DNA from: Ornithomonoglobus_A sp045649025
GTDB lineage: Bacteria > Bacillota > Clostridia > UBA1381
Direction of reading: 5' to 3'
DNA length: 64,000 nt
NCBI GenBank assembly: GCA_045649025.1
Contig: JAZRPB010000006.1
Span: forward strand, 62,001-126,000
Under the pieces are notes generated by a model. It was not told where the DNA came from and did no database searches. It saw only the letters and a program-made list of their open reading frames with translations. The position numbers and the translations under genes were made by a program. This document shows positions 16,645 to 25,227 of this stretch, in pieces (position 1 is the first letter of the stretch; the number at the start of each line of letters is the position of its first letter).

Positions 16645-16918
16645 CAAAAACAGAATATTTGCTTTTATATTCGTCTTCTCTATTTGTGCTATGTTATTTA
16701 AAGGTTTTATGCAATTACCGCAAATAATAGATAATAAAAGGCAGGCTCAATTGTTAACGCAGCGTATAGAATACGAAAAGGAACGCCAGCGTGAAATCGA
16801 CGAATTAAGAGCCAAAGCCAACACAGACGAATACATAGAAAGCGTTGCAACAGAAAAGCTTGGATTGGTTGAAAAAAATGCCAAGATTTTTGTGGACGTA
16901 TCATCAAATGAAGAATAA
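16598..16918 (+). CDS. divIC: Septum formation initiator DivIC/FtsB-like
   Basis: A 106-residue bitopic protein: basic cytoplasmic start, one membrane segment (about 24-42), then a heptad-like coiled coil (ITQRIEYEKERQREIDEL type) and the C-terminal motif TDEYIESVATEKLGLVE typical of the family. It works with FtsL and DivIB in the divisome. The ATG at 16598 is 7 nt after GGGAGG; another ATG at 16592 is too close to that site. Confidence 0.9.
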   Translation: MSKSVKQVPKKRARYNKNRIFAFIFVFSICAMLFKGFMQLPQIIDNKRQAQLLTQRIEYEKERQREIDELRAKANTDEYIESVATEKLGLVEKNAKIFVDVSSNEE

Positions 16919-16941
16919 TTAAGGAAGAGGATTTAAAAAAA

Positions 16942-17406
16942 GTGATTTCTGTAGGGGATATTTTCGACGGCAAGGTAGTAAGTGTAATGCCTTTCGGGGC
17001 GTTTGTTGAGTTTGGTGAAAACCAATCGGGACTTGTACATATTTCTGAAGTTTCAACAACATATGTTAAAGACATAAATGAACATATAAAAAAAGGTGAC
17101 TCTGTTAAGGTTAAGGTTATAAAAATAGAGGATAGCGGCAAAATAAGTCTATCTATAAAACAGACTATGGAAAAAGGCGTTCCAACGCAAAAGCCACGTG
17201 AAAAGAGAGCACCAAAAGAAAACGGTCCAAAACAACCGATTCGTCCTGCAGATATTGACTGGTCGCAAAAAGACGATAATTTATCCTTTGAAGATAAGCT
17301 TTCAAAATTCAAAACAGACAGTGATGAGGCTTTTCGTATTTTGAAAAGAAACGCCGCTTCAAAACGCAGCGGAGGATATAGCAGAAAGGGTAATTATTCT
17401 TTTTGA
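16942..17406 (+). CDS. yabR: S1 RNA-binding domain protein, YabR-like
   Basis: The 154-residue protein has one N-terminal S1 domain (about 1-72: VGDIFDGKVVSVMPFGAFVEF, HISEVS, GKISLSIKQT) and a charged, low-complexity C-terminal half. It matches the S1 protein that follows divIC in Bacillus (YabR). GTG start with GGAAGAGG upstream. Probably an RNA- or ribosome-associated protein; exact role unknown. A terminator follows. Confidence 0.88.
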   Translation: MISVGDIFDGKVVSVMPFGAFVEFGENQSGLVHISEVSTTYVKDINEHIKKGDSVKVKVIKIEDSGKISLSIKQTMEKGVPTQKPREKRAPKENGPKQPIRPADIDWSQKDDNLSFEDKLSKFKTDSDEAFRILKRNAASKRSGGYSRKGNYSF

Positions 17407-17429
17407 TTTTATAATATAGAGCTTTGTTA

Positions 17430-17465
17430 GGGATTGTTGGATGTATATTACAACAATCCTTTTAA
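17430..17465 (+). terminator. Terminator of the hup-yabR cluster
   Basis: Stem GGATTGTTG/CAACAATCC then TTTTAATTT. Confidence 0.75.
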
Positions 17466-17470
17466 TTTAT

Positions 17471-17614
17471 AAGACTAAATGCATAAGATACGCAAAATTA
17501 ACAACTCGAACGGACGCAGGGATTTTTGTGTAGGTTGCGTATTTAAGCGATTGCCGCGTACGGATTTGTACGCAAATGAGATTAAATGCGTAAGATACGC
17601 AAAAATAACAAGTC
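17471..17614 (+). promoter_or_regulatory. Repeated dyads in the leader of the NAPRT gene
   Basis: Two direct repeats of about 35 bp (17470-17506 and 17578-17614, about 86% identical), each holding the dyad TGCGTA-N3-TACGCA (one mismatch in the first). A third dyad GCGTAC-N6-GTACGC lies between them. The arrangement suggests operators for a repressor, possibly of NAD metabolism, or a structured leader; neither is proven. Confidence 0.5.
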
Positions 17615-17631
17615 CAGAAAGGGATGATAAA

Positions 17632-19074
17632 ATGAATATGACACTACTAACCGACTTCTATGAATTTACAATGGCAAACGGTTTCTACAAAGAAGGCATA
17701 GGCAATAGAATTGCATATTTTGATATGTTTTTTAGACGTGTGCCCGACAAAGGCGGATTTGCTATACTTGCAGGCATAGAACAGGTTATTGAATATATAA
17801 AGGAATTGGAATTTACAAATGAGGATATTGAGTATCTGCGTTCCAAAAACTTGTTCTGCGAAGAATTTTTAGAATACCTTTCCACTTTCAAATTTTCCTG
17901 TGATGTGTGGGCAATTCCCGAAGGAACACCCATTTTTCCATATGAGCCAATTTTAACTGTAAGAGGTCCTGCGTGTCAGGCACAGTTTTTGGAAACAATG
18001 ATACTGCTTACAGTAAACCATCAAAGCCTTATTGCAACAAAAACAAACAGAATAGTACGTGCCGCACAAGGCAGAGCGGTAATGGAATTTGGCTCACGGC
18101 GTGCACAGGGCTACACAGGTGCAATTCTTGGCGCAAGAGCCGCATATATAGCAGGTGCGGCAGGAACAGCCTGCACAATTGCCGATAAGATGTATGGTAT
18201 ACCTGCAATGGGCACAATGGCACACAGCTGGATACAGATGTTTGACAACGAATACGATGCCTTTAAGGCATATGCAAAAACATACCCCAATAACACAACC
18301 CTGCTTGTTGACACATATAATGTGTTGAAATCGGGTGTTCCTAATGCAATAAAGGTATTTGACGAGGTGCTAAAGCCTTTGGGTGCACGTCCTGTGGGTA
18401 TACGTATAGATTCAGGTGACATAACATATCTGTCTAAAAAATGCCGTAAAATGCTCGATGCAGCAGGATATAGTGATTGTAAGATTGTTGCTTCCAATTC
18501 ATTGGACGAGCATATTATACGTGATATGCTCATACAAGGTGCAAAGGTTGATATGTTTGGTGTTGGCGAAAGACTTATAACATCCTCATCCGAGCCTGTG
18601 TTTGGCGGTGTGTATAAGCTTGTTGCAGTCGAAGATAATGATAGCAAAGTAATTCCAAAAATAAAAATAAGTGAAAATGTGGCAAAAATAACCACACCAG
18701 GCTTTAAACAGGTTTACCGACTATACTCAAAGGAAACAAACAGAGCAATTGCCGATGTAATCACACTTTTCGACGAGGTTATTGATAATTCAAAGCCATA
18801 CGAAATCTTTAACCCCAACCATATATGGAAAAGAAAGAAAGTAAAAGACTTCTACGCAAGACCGTTATTGAAGCAAATTTTCAAAAATGGCGAGTGTGTG
18901 TATGAAAATCCCGATATAGATATTTTAAGAGAGTATTGTGCAATGGAGGTAGACGGATTGTGGGACGAAGTAAAGCGATTTGAAAATCCGCACGAATACT
19001 ACGTTGACCTTTCACAAAACCTATGGAATATGAAACATTCTCTTTTAGCACAGTACGGAAATATGGAGGAATAA
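17632..19074 (+). CDS. pncB: Nicotinate phosphoribosyltransferase
   Basis: A 480-residue NAPRTase that makes nicotinate mononucleotide from nicotinate and PRPP in NAD salvage. Visible signatures: LLTDFYEFTMANGFY at the start, FGSRRAQG and HSWIQMF in the active site, and VGIRIDSGDITYL in the phosphate-binding barrel. I chose ATG 17632, just after AGGGATGA; the frame is open 51 codons upstream but that stretch consists of repeated dyads and is not protein-like. It is followed closely by tsaC, so the two are co-transcribed. Confidence 0.95.
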   Translation: MNMTLLTDFYEFTMANGFYKEGIGNRIAYFDMFFRRVPDKGGFAILAGIEQVIEYIKELEFTNEDIEYLRSKNLFCEEFLEYLSTFKFSCDVWAIPEGTPIFPYEPILTVRGPACQAQFLETMILLTVNHQSLIATKTNRIVRAAQGRAVMEFGSRRAQGYTGAILGARAAYIAGAAGTACTIADKMYGIPAMGTMAHSWIQMFDNEYDAFKAYAKTYPNNTTLLVDTYNVLKSGVPNAIKVFDEVLKPLGARPVGIRIDSGDITYLSKKCRKMLDAAGYSDCKIVASNSLDEHIIRDMLIQGAKVDMFGVGERLITSSSEPVFGGVYKLVAVEDNDSKVIPKIKISENVAKITTPGFKQVYRLYSKETNRAIADVITLFDEVIDNSKPYEIFNPNHIWKRKKVKDFYARPLLKQIFKNGECVYENPDIDILREYCAMEVDGLWDEVKRFENPHEYYVDLSQNLWNMKHSLLAQYGNMEE

Positions 19075-19075
19075 C

Positions 19076-20089
19076 TTGGAAACCTGTATTATAGAAAAAA
19101 ACAACCTAAAAAAAGCGGGCGAGATTATACGCAGTGGCGGACTTGTTGCATTCCCCACCGAAACAGTTTACGGCTTGGGTGCAAATGCACTTGATGAAAA
19201 TGCAGTAAAGAAAATATACATTGCAAAAGGCAGACCATCGGATAATCCGCTTATAGTTCATATAGGTGATATATCTCAAATAGACGAGCTTGCCGAGGAT
19301 ATAAACGAAAATGCAAGAAAGCTTATAGCTGCCTTTATGCCCGGACCGTTTACAATAATATTAAAAAAGAAAGCCAACATCCCCCACACTGTAACCGCAG
19401 GGCTTGACAGTGTTGGAATACGTTTTCCTATGCAAGCCACAGCAGTTTCATTTATAAAAGAATGCGGTGTGCCTATTGCAGCACCGTCTGCAAATATTTC
19501 AGGAAAACCAAGTCCAACCGAGGCAAAGCACGTAATTAGCGATATGACGGGTAGAATTGAGGGTATAATAAATGGTGAAAACTGTGATTTTGGAGTTGAG
19601 TCTACAATAGTTGATGCCACCTCCCCCACCCCTGTTCTGTTAAGACCCGGCGGTGTTACATACGAGGAGCTATGCTTGGTTGTACCCGAAACCATAATAG
19701 ATAAAAATGTTATGGAGGCTGTGGGCGAAAACGAAAAACCAAAATGTCCAGGCACAAAATACAAGCATTATTCACCCGAAGCAGAGGTTATTGTGGTTGA
19801 GGGTGAATGTGAAAATGTAAGAAAAAAAATAAAAGAGCTGTTAGCAAAAAATTCCCAAAAAACAGCAGGTGTTTTAACAATGTTTAATTCCGCCTACGAC
19901 AGTGCAGTTGTTATAGACGGCGGAGGTGATAACCGCTCATATGCAAAAAATCTTTTTAGTGCATTAAGAAGCTTTGATGCTCTTGGTGTTGAGGTTGTGT
20001 ATGCGGAATTTAAATTCCTTGACGGATATGGCCTTGCAGTAAAAAACAGACTCTACAAGGCAGCAGGATATAATGTTATATATGTATAA
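19076..20089 (+). CDS. tsaC: Threonylcarbamoyl-AMP synthase, Sua5 type
   Basis: A 337-residue two-domain enzyme: N-terminal YrdC domain (about 8-200; PTETVYGLGANA, KGRPSDNPL, PSANISGKPSPT) and C-terminal Sua5 domain (about 230-337, joined by KCPGTKYKHYSP). It makes the threonylcarbamoyl-AMP used for t6A37 of ANN-reading tRNAs. TTG start with GGAGGA 5 nt upstream, one base after the pncB stop codon. Note that tcdA, which cyclises t6A, is also in this window. Confidence 0.94.
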   Translation: METCIIEKNNLKKAGEIIRSGGLVAFPTETVYGLGANALDENAVKKIYIAKGRPSDNPLIVHIGDISQIDELAEDINENARKLIAAFMPGPFTIILKKKANIPHTVTAGLDSVGIRFPMQATAVSFIKECGVPIAAPSANISGKPSPTEAKHVISDMTGRIEGIINGENCDFGVESTIVDATSPTPVLLRPGGVTYEELCLVVPETIIDKNVMEAVGENEKPKCPGTKYKHYSPEAEVIVVEGECENVRKKIKELLAKNSQKTAGVLTMFNSAYDSAVVIDGGGDNRSYAKNLFSALRSFDALGVEVVYAEFKFLDGYGLAVKNRLYKAAGYNVIYV

Positions 20090-20122
20090 AAAAGGTTGTT
20101 GCATATGCAACAACCTTTTTTA
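20088..20122. terminator. Bidirectional terminator between tsaC and fucI
   Basis: Perfect palindrome around GGTTGTTGCATATGCAACAA flanked by A and T runs; serves both convergent genes. Confidence 0.9.
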
Positions 20123-20133
20123 TGTAATTTAAA

Positions 20134-21942
20134 TTATTTAATGTTCTTATATAAAGGTCCGTATGCCTTACAAGCTCTGTAATCCTGACCTTCCTTATCC
20201 ATACCAAAAGCGTTCCAGCTTGCAGGTCTGAATATCTTTTCATCGGGTACATTGTGTAGACTTACAGGAATTCTTAACATTGAACACATTGTGATAAGGT
20301 CAGCACCAATATGTCCATAAGAGATGGCACCGTGGTTAGCACCCCAGTTATTCATAACTTCATATGCAGTCTTGAATGGGCTGCCGTCTTTGCCATCACA
20401 TCTTGGAGCAAACCAAGTACATGGCCATGTGTAGTCTGTTCTCTTCCAAAGTGCATCTGATACATCAGCAGGTAAACCAACTGTCCAACCCTCTGCAATT
20501 TGAAGAACAGGACCTAATCCTTTAACAAGGTTAAGTCTTATCATAGTTGCAGGCATTGTTGCTGTTGTTTCAAATCTTGATGAGAAACCGCCGCCTCTAA
20601 AGTATCCAAGGTCTGCCATATTCCATGTTGTAGCATTCATAATAGCATCCTGGTCAGCCTGTGTAACCTCATACCAAGGCTTCATAACTGCATTGCCGTT
20701 TTCATCCTTTGCTTCAGCATTAGCGTCAAGACAGCAAGCACCCGAGTTAATTAAGTGAATAACACCATTAGCAGCCTTTGCTTCGTCTTTAATATCGTAG
20801 CCTGTAACTCTCTTTATAGCCTCACCGCTCCAATATGTACGAACATCGGCAAACATTTGTGCTCTGTTTGTTAAAAGCTTCATAAACAACATACCCAAGC
20901 CATTTAGTACGTCATTTTCTGTTGCAAGAATATATGGCTCTCTTGCACCGTTCCAGTCGAATGATGTGTTAAGAACAGCCTCTGCAAAGTCGCCGTTTGG
21001 ATAGAAGTCTGTCCATTGTCTTTGACCCTGGAAGCCTGCTGCAATTGCGTTGTGTCCAACTGCTTCTTCTTCGCAGCCTTCAGGAAGATTTGCATTACCA
21101 TTCATCAAATCCTTAATGATAACTGCCATCTTAACAACAAATTCAAATTGCTCTGCCTTTTCAGCATCCGATTTTTGCATATCTTCAGGGTTCTTGTCAA
21201 AGCCCATCTTACAGTTCTTTTTAGCCCAAGCTAAAGCCTTTTGGAATTCTGCCTCGTCATAGATACCCTCTGTCATTCTTCTGATGATTTCTACCTCGTC
21301 AACAGACTCAACTCTCATACCAAGGTATGATTCCATAAAGTCGGAGTCTATAATAGAACCACCAATACCCATACAAATTGAACCAATTTGTAGATATGAC
21401 TTACCACGCATTGAAGCCGCTGCAACTGCTGCTCTACCAAATCTTAACAGCTTTTCTTCTACGTCTGCAGGGATAGATGTGTCACTCATATCCTGAACTT
21501 CGTGTCCGTAAATACCAAATGCAGGAAGTCCCTTTTGTGCATGTGTAGCCAAAACTGATGCAAGGTAAACCGCACCAGGTCTTTCTGTACCATTAAAGCC
21601 CCATACACCCTTTATTGTTTGAGGGTCCATATCCATTGTTTCGCTGCCGTAGCACCAACAAGGTGTAACAGTAAGAGTAATATCTACTCCTTCTTTTCTG
21701 AACTTGTCTGCACAAGCTGCTGATTCAGGAACACGACCTATTGTTGTGTCGGCAATAACAACCTTAACACTCTCACCATTTGAATACTTTAAGTTATCTT
21801 CAAACAGCTTCTTTGCAGCCTTTGCCATATTCATTGTTTGAACCTCTAATGATTCTCTTACCTTTAAAGGTCCTCTACGACCATCAATTGTAGGACGAAT
21901 ACCTATAACAGGATAATCGCCTATTAGTCTTGATTTTGCCAT
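20134..21942 (-). CDS. fucI: L-fucose isomerase
   Basis: A 602-residue enzyme of normal family length that converts L-fucose to L-fuculose in the cytoplasm, using Mn2+. It starts IGIRPTIDGRRGPLKVRESLE, a family hallmark, and carries the conserved ATENDVLNGLGMLF metal/active-site segment. The ribosome site AAGGAGG is 8 nt before the ATG. It is divergent from an AraC regulator and has no fuculokinase neighbour; the aldolase for the next steps is in the microcompartment operon at 49.5-50.3 kb. Some family members also accept D-arabinose. Confidence 0.95.
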   Translation of the reverse strand: MAKSRLIGDYPVIGIRPTIDGRRGPLKVRESLEVQTMNMAKAAKKLFEDNLKYSNGESVKVVIADTTIGRVPESAACADKFRKEGVDITLTVTPCWCYGSETMDMDPQTIKGVWGFNGTERPGAVYLASVLATHAQKGLPAFGIYGHEVQDMSDTSIPADVEEKLLRFGRAAVAAASMRGKSYLQIGSICMGIGGSIIDSDFMESYLGMRVESVDEVEIIRRMTEGIYDEAEFQKALAWAKKNCKMGFDKNPEDMQKSDAEKAEQFEFVVKMAVIIKDLMNGNANLPEGCEEEAVGHNAIAAGFQGQRQWTDFYPNGDFAEAVLNTSFDWNGAREPYILATENDVLNGLGMLFMKLLTNRAQMFADVRTYWSGEAIKRVTGYDIKDEAKAANGVIHLINSGACCLDANAEAKDENGNAVMKPWYEVTQADQDAIMNATTWNMADLGYFRGGGFSSRFETTATMPATMIRLNLVKGLGPVLQIAEGWTVGLPADVSDALWKRTDYTWPCTWFAPRCDGKDGSPFKTAYEVMNNWGANHGAISYGHIGADLITMCSMLRIPVSLHNVPDEKIFRPASWNAFGMDKEGQDYRACKAYGPLYKNIK

Positions 21943-22126
21943 AATCTTTTCCTCCTTAAAAATAATATTTATATTTAAACTAATATTATAGTCTAATATA
22001 ATTATACTATTGACTTTGTTAAAATACTTGTGTTATAATGGAATAAAGTATAAGAATATTACGATTAAAAGTATTTTTTGGTAAAATATTATGAATTAAA
22101 TAGACCATTTCAGGAAGGATAATAAA
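21943..22126. promoter_or_regulatory. Divergent fucI/araC-type control region
   Basis: A good sigma-A promoter faces the regulator (TTGACT 22010-22015, 18-bp spacer, TATAAT 22034-22039). Facing fucI there are TATAAT-like -10 boxes but no good -35, which fits an activator-dependent promoter. Activator sites were not identified. Confidence 0.6.
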
Positions 22127-22945
22127 ATGAAGCTCTCACTATTACACGAAATGACAAGTCGTGGTACCTCCGACTTCCCCATTGAGTATTACAAGGTAAA
22201 TAAAAATCATCCCCGCTATCATATGCAAACACATTGGCACAAGGATATTGAGCTGATTCGTGTTACAAGCGGTTCTTTAGATGTTCAGATTGGCGACACT
22301 CCCTACTCCTTAAAAGCAGGTGACAGTATATATATCCCTGGCGGAGTAGCACACGGAGCAGAGCCGAACGAATGTGAGTATGAATGTATTGTGTTTTCCC
22401 CTGCTATAATGTATGCAACGCAAAAGATACGTACAATTTTAAAATCGAAGATTGTTTGTGCAGTTCAATTTCACAAAAACACAGATGTGGATTTTATTTT
22501 TGAGTGCTTTGAAAAGCCCCGTTTGGGATATGAGTTTGAGGTAATAAGTGCGTTATATAAAATAGCATATAATGCACTGCAAAAGCAGGACACTCCAAAA
22601 AACATTATTGAATACAGGGTCGATAAAATTAAGCCGTCAATTTTGTATATAGAAAAGAATTTTTCTTCTAACATAAGCCTTGGCGAGCTTGCAAATGAAT
22701 GTTCTATGAGCTCTAATTACTTCTGCAAGGTTTTTAAAGATGTTACTGGTCAGACACCTGTTGAATATATAACAACATACCGCATTGAAGCTGCGTGTGA
22801 AATGCTGCTTTCGGGAGTGAGCGTGACCGACACTGCATATGATTGCGGTTTTAATGATTTAAGCTATTTTATTAATGTATTTAAGCGTTCAATGGGTATT
22901 TCTCCTAAACAGTATGCACAGAATATTAATAAAGGAGATGTTTAA
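22127..22945 (+). CDS. AraC-family transcriptional regulator
   Basis: The 272-residue protein has an N-terminal cupin sensor (HWHKDIELIRVTSGSLDVQIG, then GDSIYIPGGVAHGAEP) and a C-terminal double helix-turn-helix domain (about 170-268; LGELANECSMSSNYFCKVFK, then DTAYDCGFNDLSYF). It is likely a sugar-responsive activator of the divergent fucI and perhaps the distant microcompartment operon; the first follows from position, the second is inference. The stop codon lies inside the terminator stem. Confidence 0.88.
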   Translation: MKLSLLHEMTSRGTSDFPIEYYKVNKNHPRYHMQTHWHKDIELIRVTSGSLDVQIGDTPYSLKAGDSIYIPGGVAHGAEPNECEYECIVFSPAIMYATQKIRTILKSKIVCAVQFHKNTDVDFIFECFEKPRLGYEFEVISALYKIAYNALQKQDTPKNIIEYRVDKIKPSILYIEKNFSSNISLGELANECSMSSNYFCKVFKDVTGQTPVEYITTYRIEAACEMLLSGVSVTDTAYDCGFNDLSYFINVFKRSMGISPKQYAQNINKGDV

Positions 22946-22972
22946 AAACAAAGTTTTTAAACATCTCCTTTT
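22931..22972. terminator. Bidirectional terminator overlapping the regulator 3' end
   Basis: Stem AAAGGAGATGTTTAAAAAC with its complement, then TTTT; it contains the stop codon at 22943-22945 and also serves the convergent SGNH gene. Confidence 0.9.
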
Positions 22973-22981
22973 ACGTTATGC

Positions 22982-25210
22982 TTAATCTATTTTTAGATCA
23001 AATTCCTTTAGCACCTTTTCAACATCATCATTATAGTCTGACAAACACATAACAACTAAATTATCGCCATATGCAACCAACGGTGAATTTAGCTTACCCA
23101 TTTCTTTGGGAATATAATTTTCAAAATCACCTTTTTTCTTTTCAATTCTGCTATATAGCTTTTCTTTTACTGCCTTTGCCATCTGCGGTGATGAAACCTC
23201 AAAAATTGCTATTTCCTCTGCCGTTGCACCGCTGCTTGTTAAAACAATACCGTTTACGGCGTCACCCTCATTTATACCATACAGACTTGATATAATTCTG
23301 TCACTTACAGGATTAAGCTTTTCTACAAATTTAACCTCATTTTGCAGTTGGTCGGAAATTTCCAATAGGTCAACCTCACCGCCATCGGGGAAGAGTACAA
23401 ATTCAACTGTTGGTTTGATTTGTGAATTGGGATCCATATATGTGTGTGTCTGCAGATAATTCTGCCATTTTGCGTGATATTGTGCACTAAAGTGTATGCC
23501 GTCGCTTGCCGCACCCTCGGGGAGATAGCCGTCAGCACCAACAATACATTCTATTATGTTAAGATAGAAGCACTGATTTTCCTCCGCCATTTTTTCAAGA
23601 AGACGGTTTGCCTCGTTTATATCTGCCATGCTAAGCGACGTTTTAGCCTCACAGGAGCGTGAAATAGGAAGCATCGACTGAATATAAATCTGACATTCGG
23701 GCTTTGCCTCTCGCAGCTTTTTAATAATTTTAGTGTATCTTTCTATATAGCCTGCTTTATCTGTTATAGCAATTTCGTTTAAGCCAAGCATTATATAGAA
23801 CTTATTTACATCAGGGTCTGCACCTGCTGCATCAACTATTACCACATTATCCTCTTTACTTGGCACCGACAACACCTGTGTTGTGCCGCCGCCGCCCCAG
23901 CAAAGAAACTTAACAGGTAAATCTGTGCACATACGGAAGCCCTTTGTTAGAGAATCGCCTATGAACAACGCATCTGCAAAGAACCCTGCATCAACCGCTT
24001 CGGATTCGGGAACTCTGCCATAGGTTGGCTCAACATATTTATACATTGAAGCAAACGAGCCGAGCTTTGCAAGATTTGAACCCGACAAAAAGCTATCGTC
24101 ACTATACAAAAACAAAACATCTTTTATTCCGTTTTGCAATAAATATGCCACCATATCGTCGGTAAAATATCTTAAGTCTATCATATGAATTTCATCATAG
24201 TGATTTGCAAAGAAGGGTGCAACACTATGTGAATATGAATCCTTGAATATTGCTAATTTTGCACCTGTGCCGCAATCGCTCTTTACAACGGTAAGCGGGT
24301 GGTTTCCGCCAAGGTAATACGCATATTTATCCTTTTCCTTCAGCTTCTCCTCATCATATAGTCCGTTAAGGCTATATTCATCACCAGGACATTCAACACT
24401 GTATGAAGGGCAATTTTCCTTTAATTTAAAGACCGATATTTCATCAGGCTTTGCATTTAGGAGAGGTGCTTTTGAATATGTTGTTCCGTAAAAATCGGTT
24501 GCCACTGTTTTTATTTCAAAAGCAGGATATTCGTATGCAGATAGCTTCATACCTGTTGCAACGTCTCTGTACACATAATAACTTCCCAATGCAGTCTGGT
24601 GATGGTCGGTACGGTAATACAAATAATCGTTATTTGCTTCCATAAGTGTGCTGTGTGTGTCTATAATATTCACATCAACACCCTCAAGCCCTGTATTTAC
24701 CGAGTCCATTAACCTTAAATAAATATTATCATATGCATTCATTGGCAGCTTATCCTGCATAACTTCAAATGCAGACGGCACCACAGAAAGCGACAGGTTA
24801 AATCTTTTAGTGTCTGCCATAGCTTTTATGGCATTTATATTATCGTCAATTTCACTTTGGTTGTAGCCCTGTGTTCTTTGAATTAAGTAGTTGTCGTATC
24901 CGAAATGAACACCGTTATTACCTTTTTTACCCATAATTCTTTCTATGTTTGCTTTTACACCCACAAAGAAATCACGAAAAGCAAACTGGTCTGTTACATA
25001 GTTTGAAAAATTATCCATAAATTCACCATTAAAAATGGTTGTGAATGTGGGAGCATTAAGCTGGGTAAGATTTCTGTTTTCTAATTGGGAAAATTCGGTA
25101 GGTCTTTTTAAAATATTAAAAAGCAACAGTGAAGTCATAATAACCATAACGGTTATCGAAAATACTTTTGATTTTTTTCTCACCTTTTGAGGTGTTTCGT
25201 TAATTGTCAC
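22982..25210 (-). CDS. Membrane-anchored double SGNH (DHHW/AlgJ-like plus GDSL) protein with DUF4358-like tail
   Basis: The 742-residue product has one N-terminal membrane segment (about 18-34) and then an extracytoplasmic part. Residues 40-390 are AlgJ/DHHW-like, with TDHHQT at 201-206 and FKDSY around Ser325. A second SGNH hydrolase follows: GDSLTKGF (Ser420), GLNEI (Asn478) and DGIHF (Asp570, His573). Residues 605-738 resemble DUF4358. AlgJ/AlgX-like proteins place acyl groups delivered by an MBOAT partner, which is encoded 17 nt upstream. The protein probably O-acetylates a cell-surface polymer. GTG start with GGGGAGGG upstream. Confidence 0.85.
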   Translation of the reverse strand: MTINETPQKVRKKSKVFSITVMVIMTSLLLFNILKRPTEFSQLENRNLTQLNAPTFTTIFNGEFMDNFSNYVTDQFAFRDFFVGVKANIERIMGKKGNNGVHFGYDNYLIQRTQGYNQSEIDDNINAIKAMADTKRFNLSLSVVPSAFEVMQDKLPMNAYDNIYLRLMDSVNTGLEGVDVNIIDTHSTLMEANNDYLYYRTDHHQTALGSYYVYRDVATGMKLSAYEYPAFEIKTVATDFYGTTYSKAPLLNAKPDEISVFKLKENCPSYSVECPGDEYSLNGLYDEEKLKEKDKYAYYLGGNHPLTVVKSDCGTGAKLAIFKDSYSHSVAPFFANHYDEIHMIDLRYFTDDMVAYLLQNGIKDVLFLYSDDSFLSGSNLAKLGSFASMYKYVEPTYGRVPESEAVDAGFFADALFIGDSLTKGFRMCTDLPVKFLCWGGGGTTQVLSVPSKEDNVVIVDAAGADPDVNKFYIMLGLNEIAITDKAGYIERYTKIIKKLREAKPECQIYIQSMLPISRSCEAKTSLSMADINEANRLLEKMAEENQCFYLNIIECIVGADGYLPEGAASDGIHFSAQYHAKWQNYLQTHTYMDPNSQIKPTVEFVLFPDGGEVDLLEISDQLQNEVKFVEKLNPVSDRIISSLYGINEGDAVNGIVLTSSGATAEEIAIFEVSSPQMAKAVKEKLYSRIEKKKGDFENYIPKEMGKLNSPLVAYGDNLVVMCLSDYNDDVEKVLKEFDLKID

Positions 25211-25227
25211 CTTTTACCCTCCCCAAA

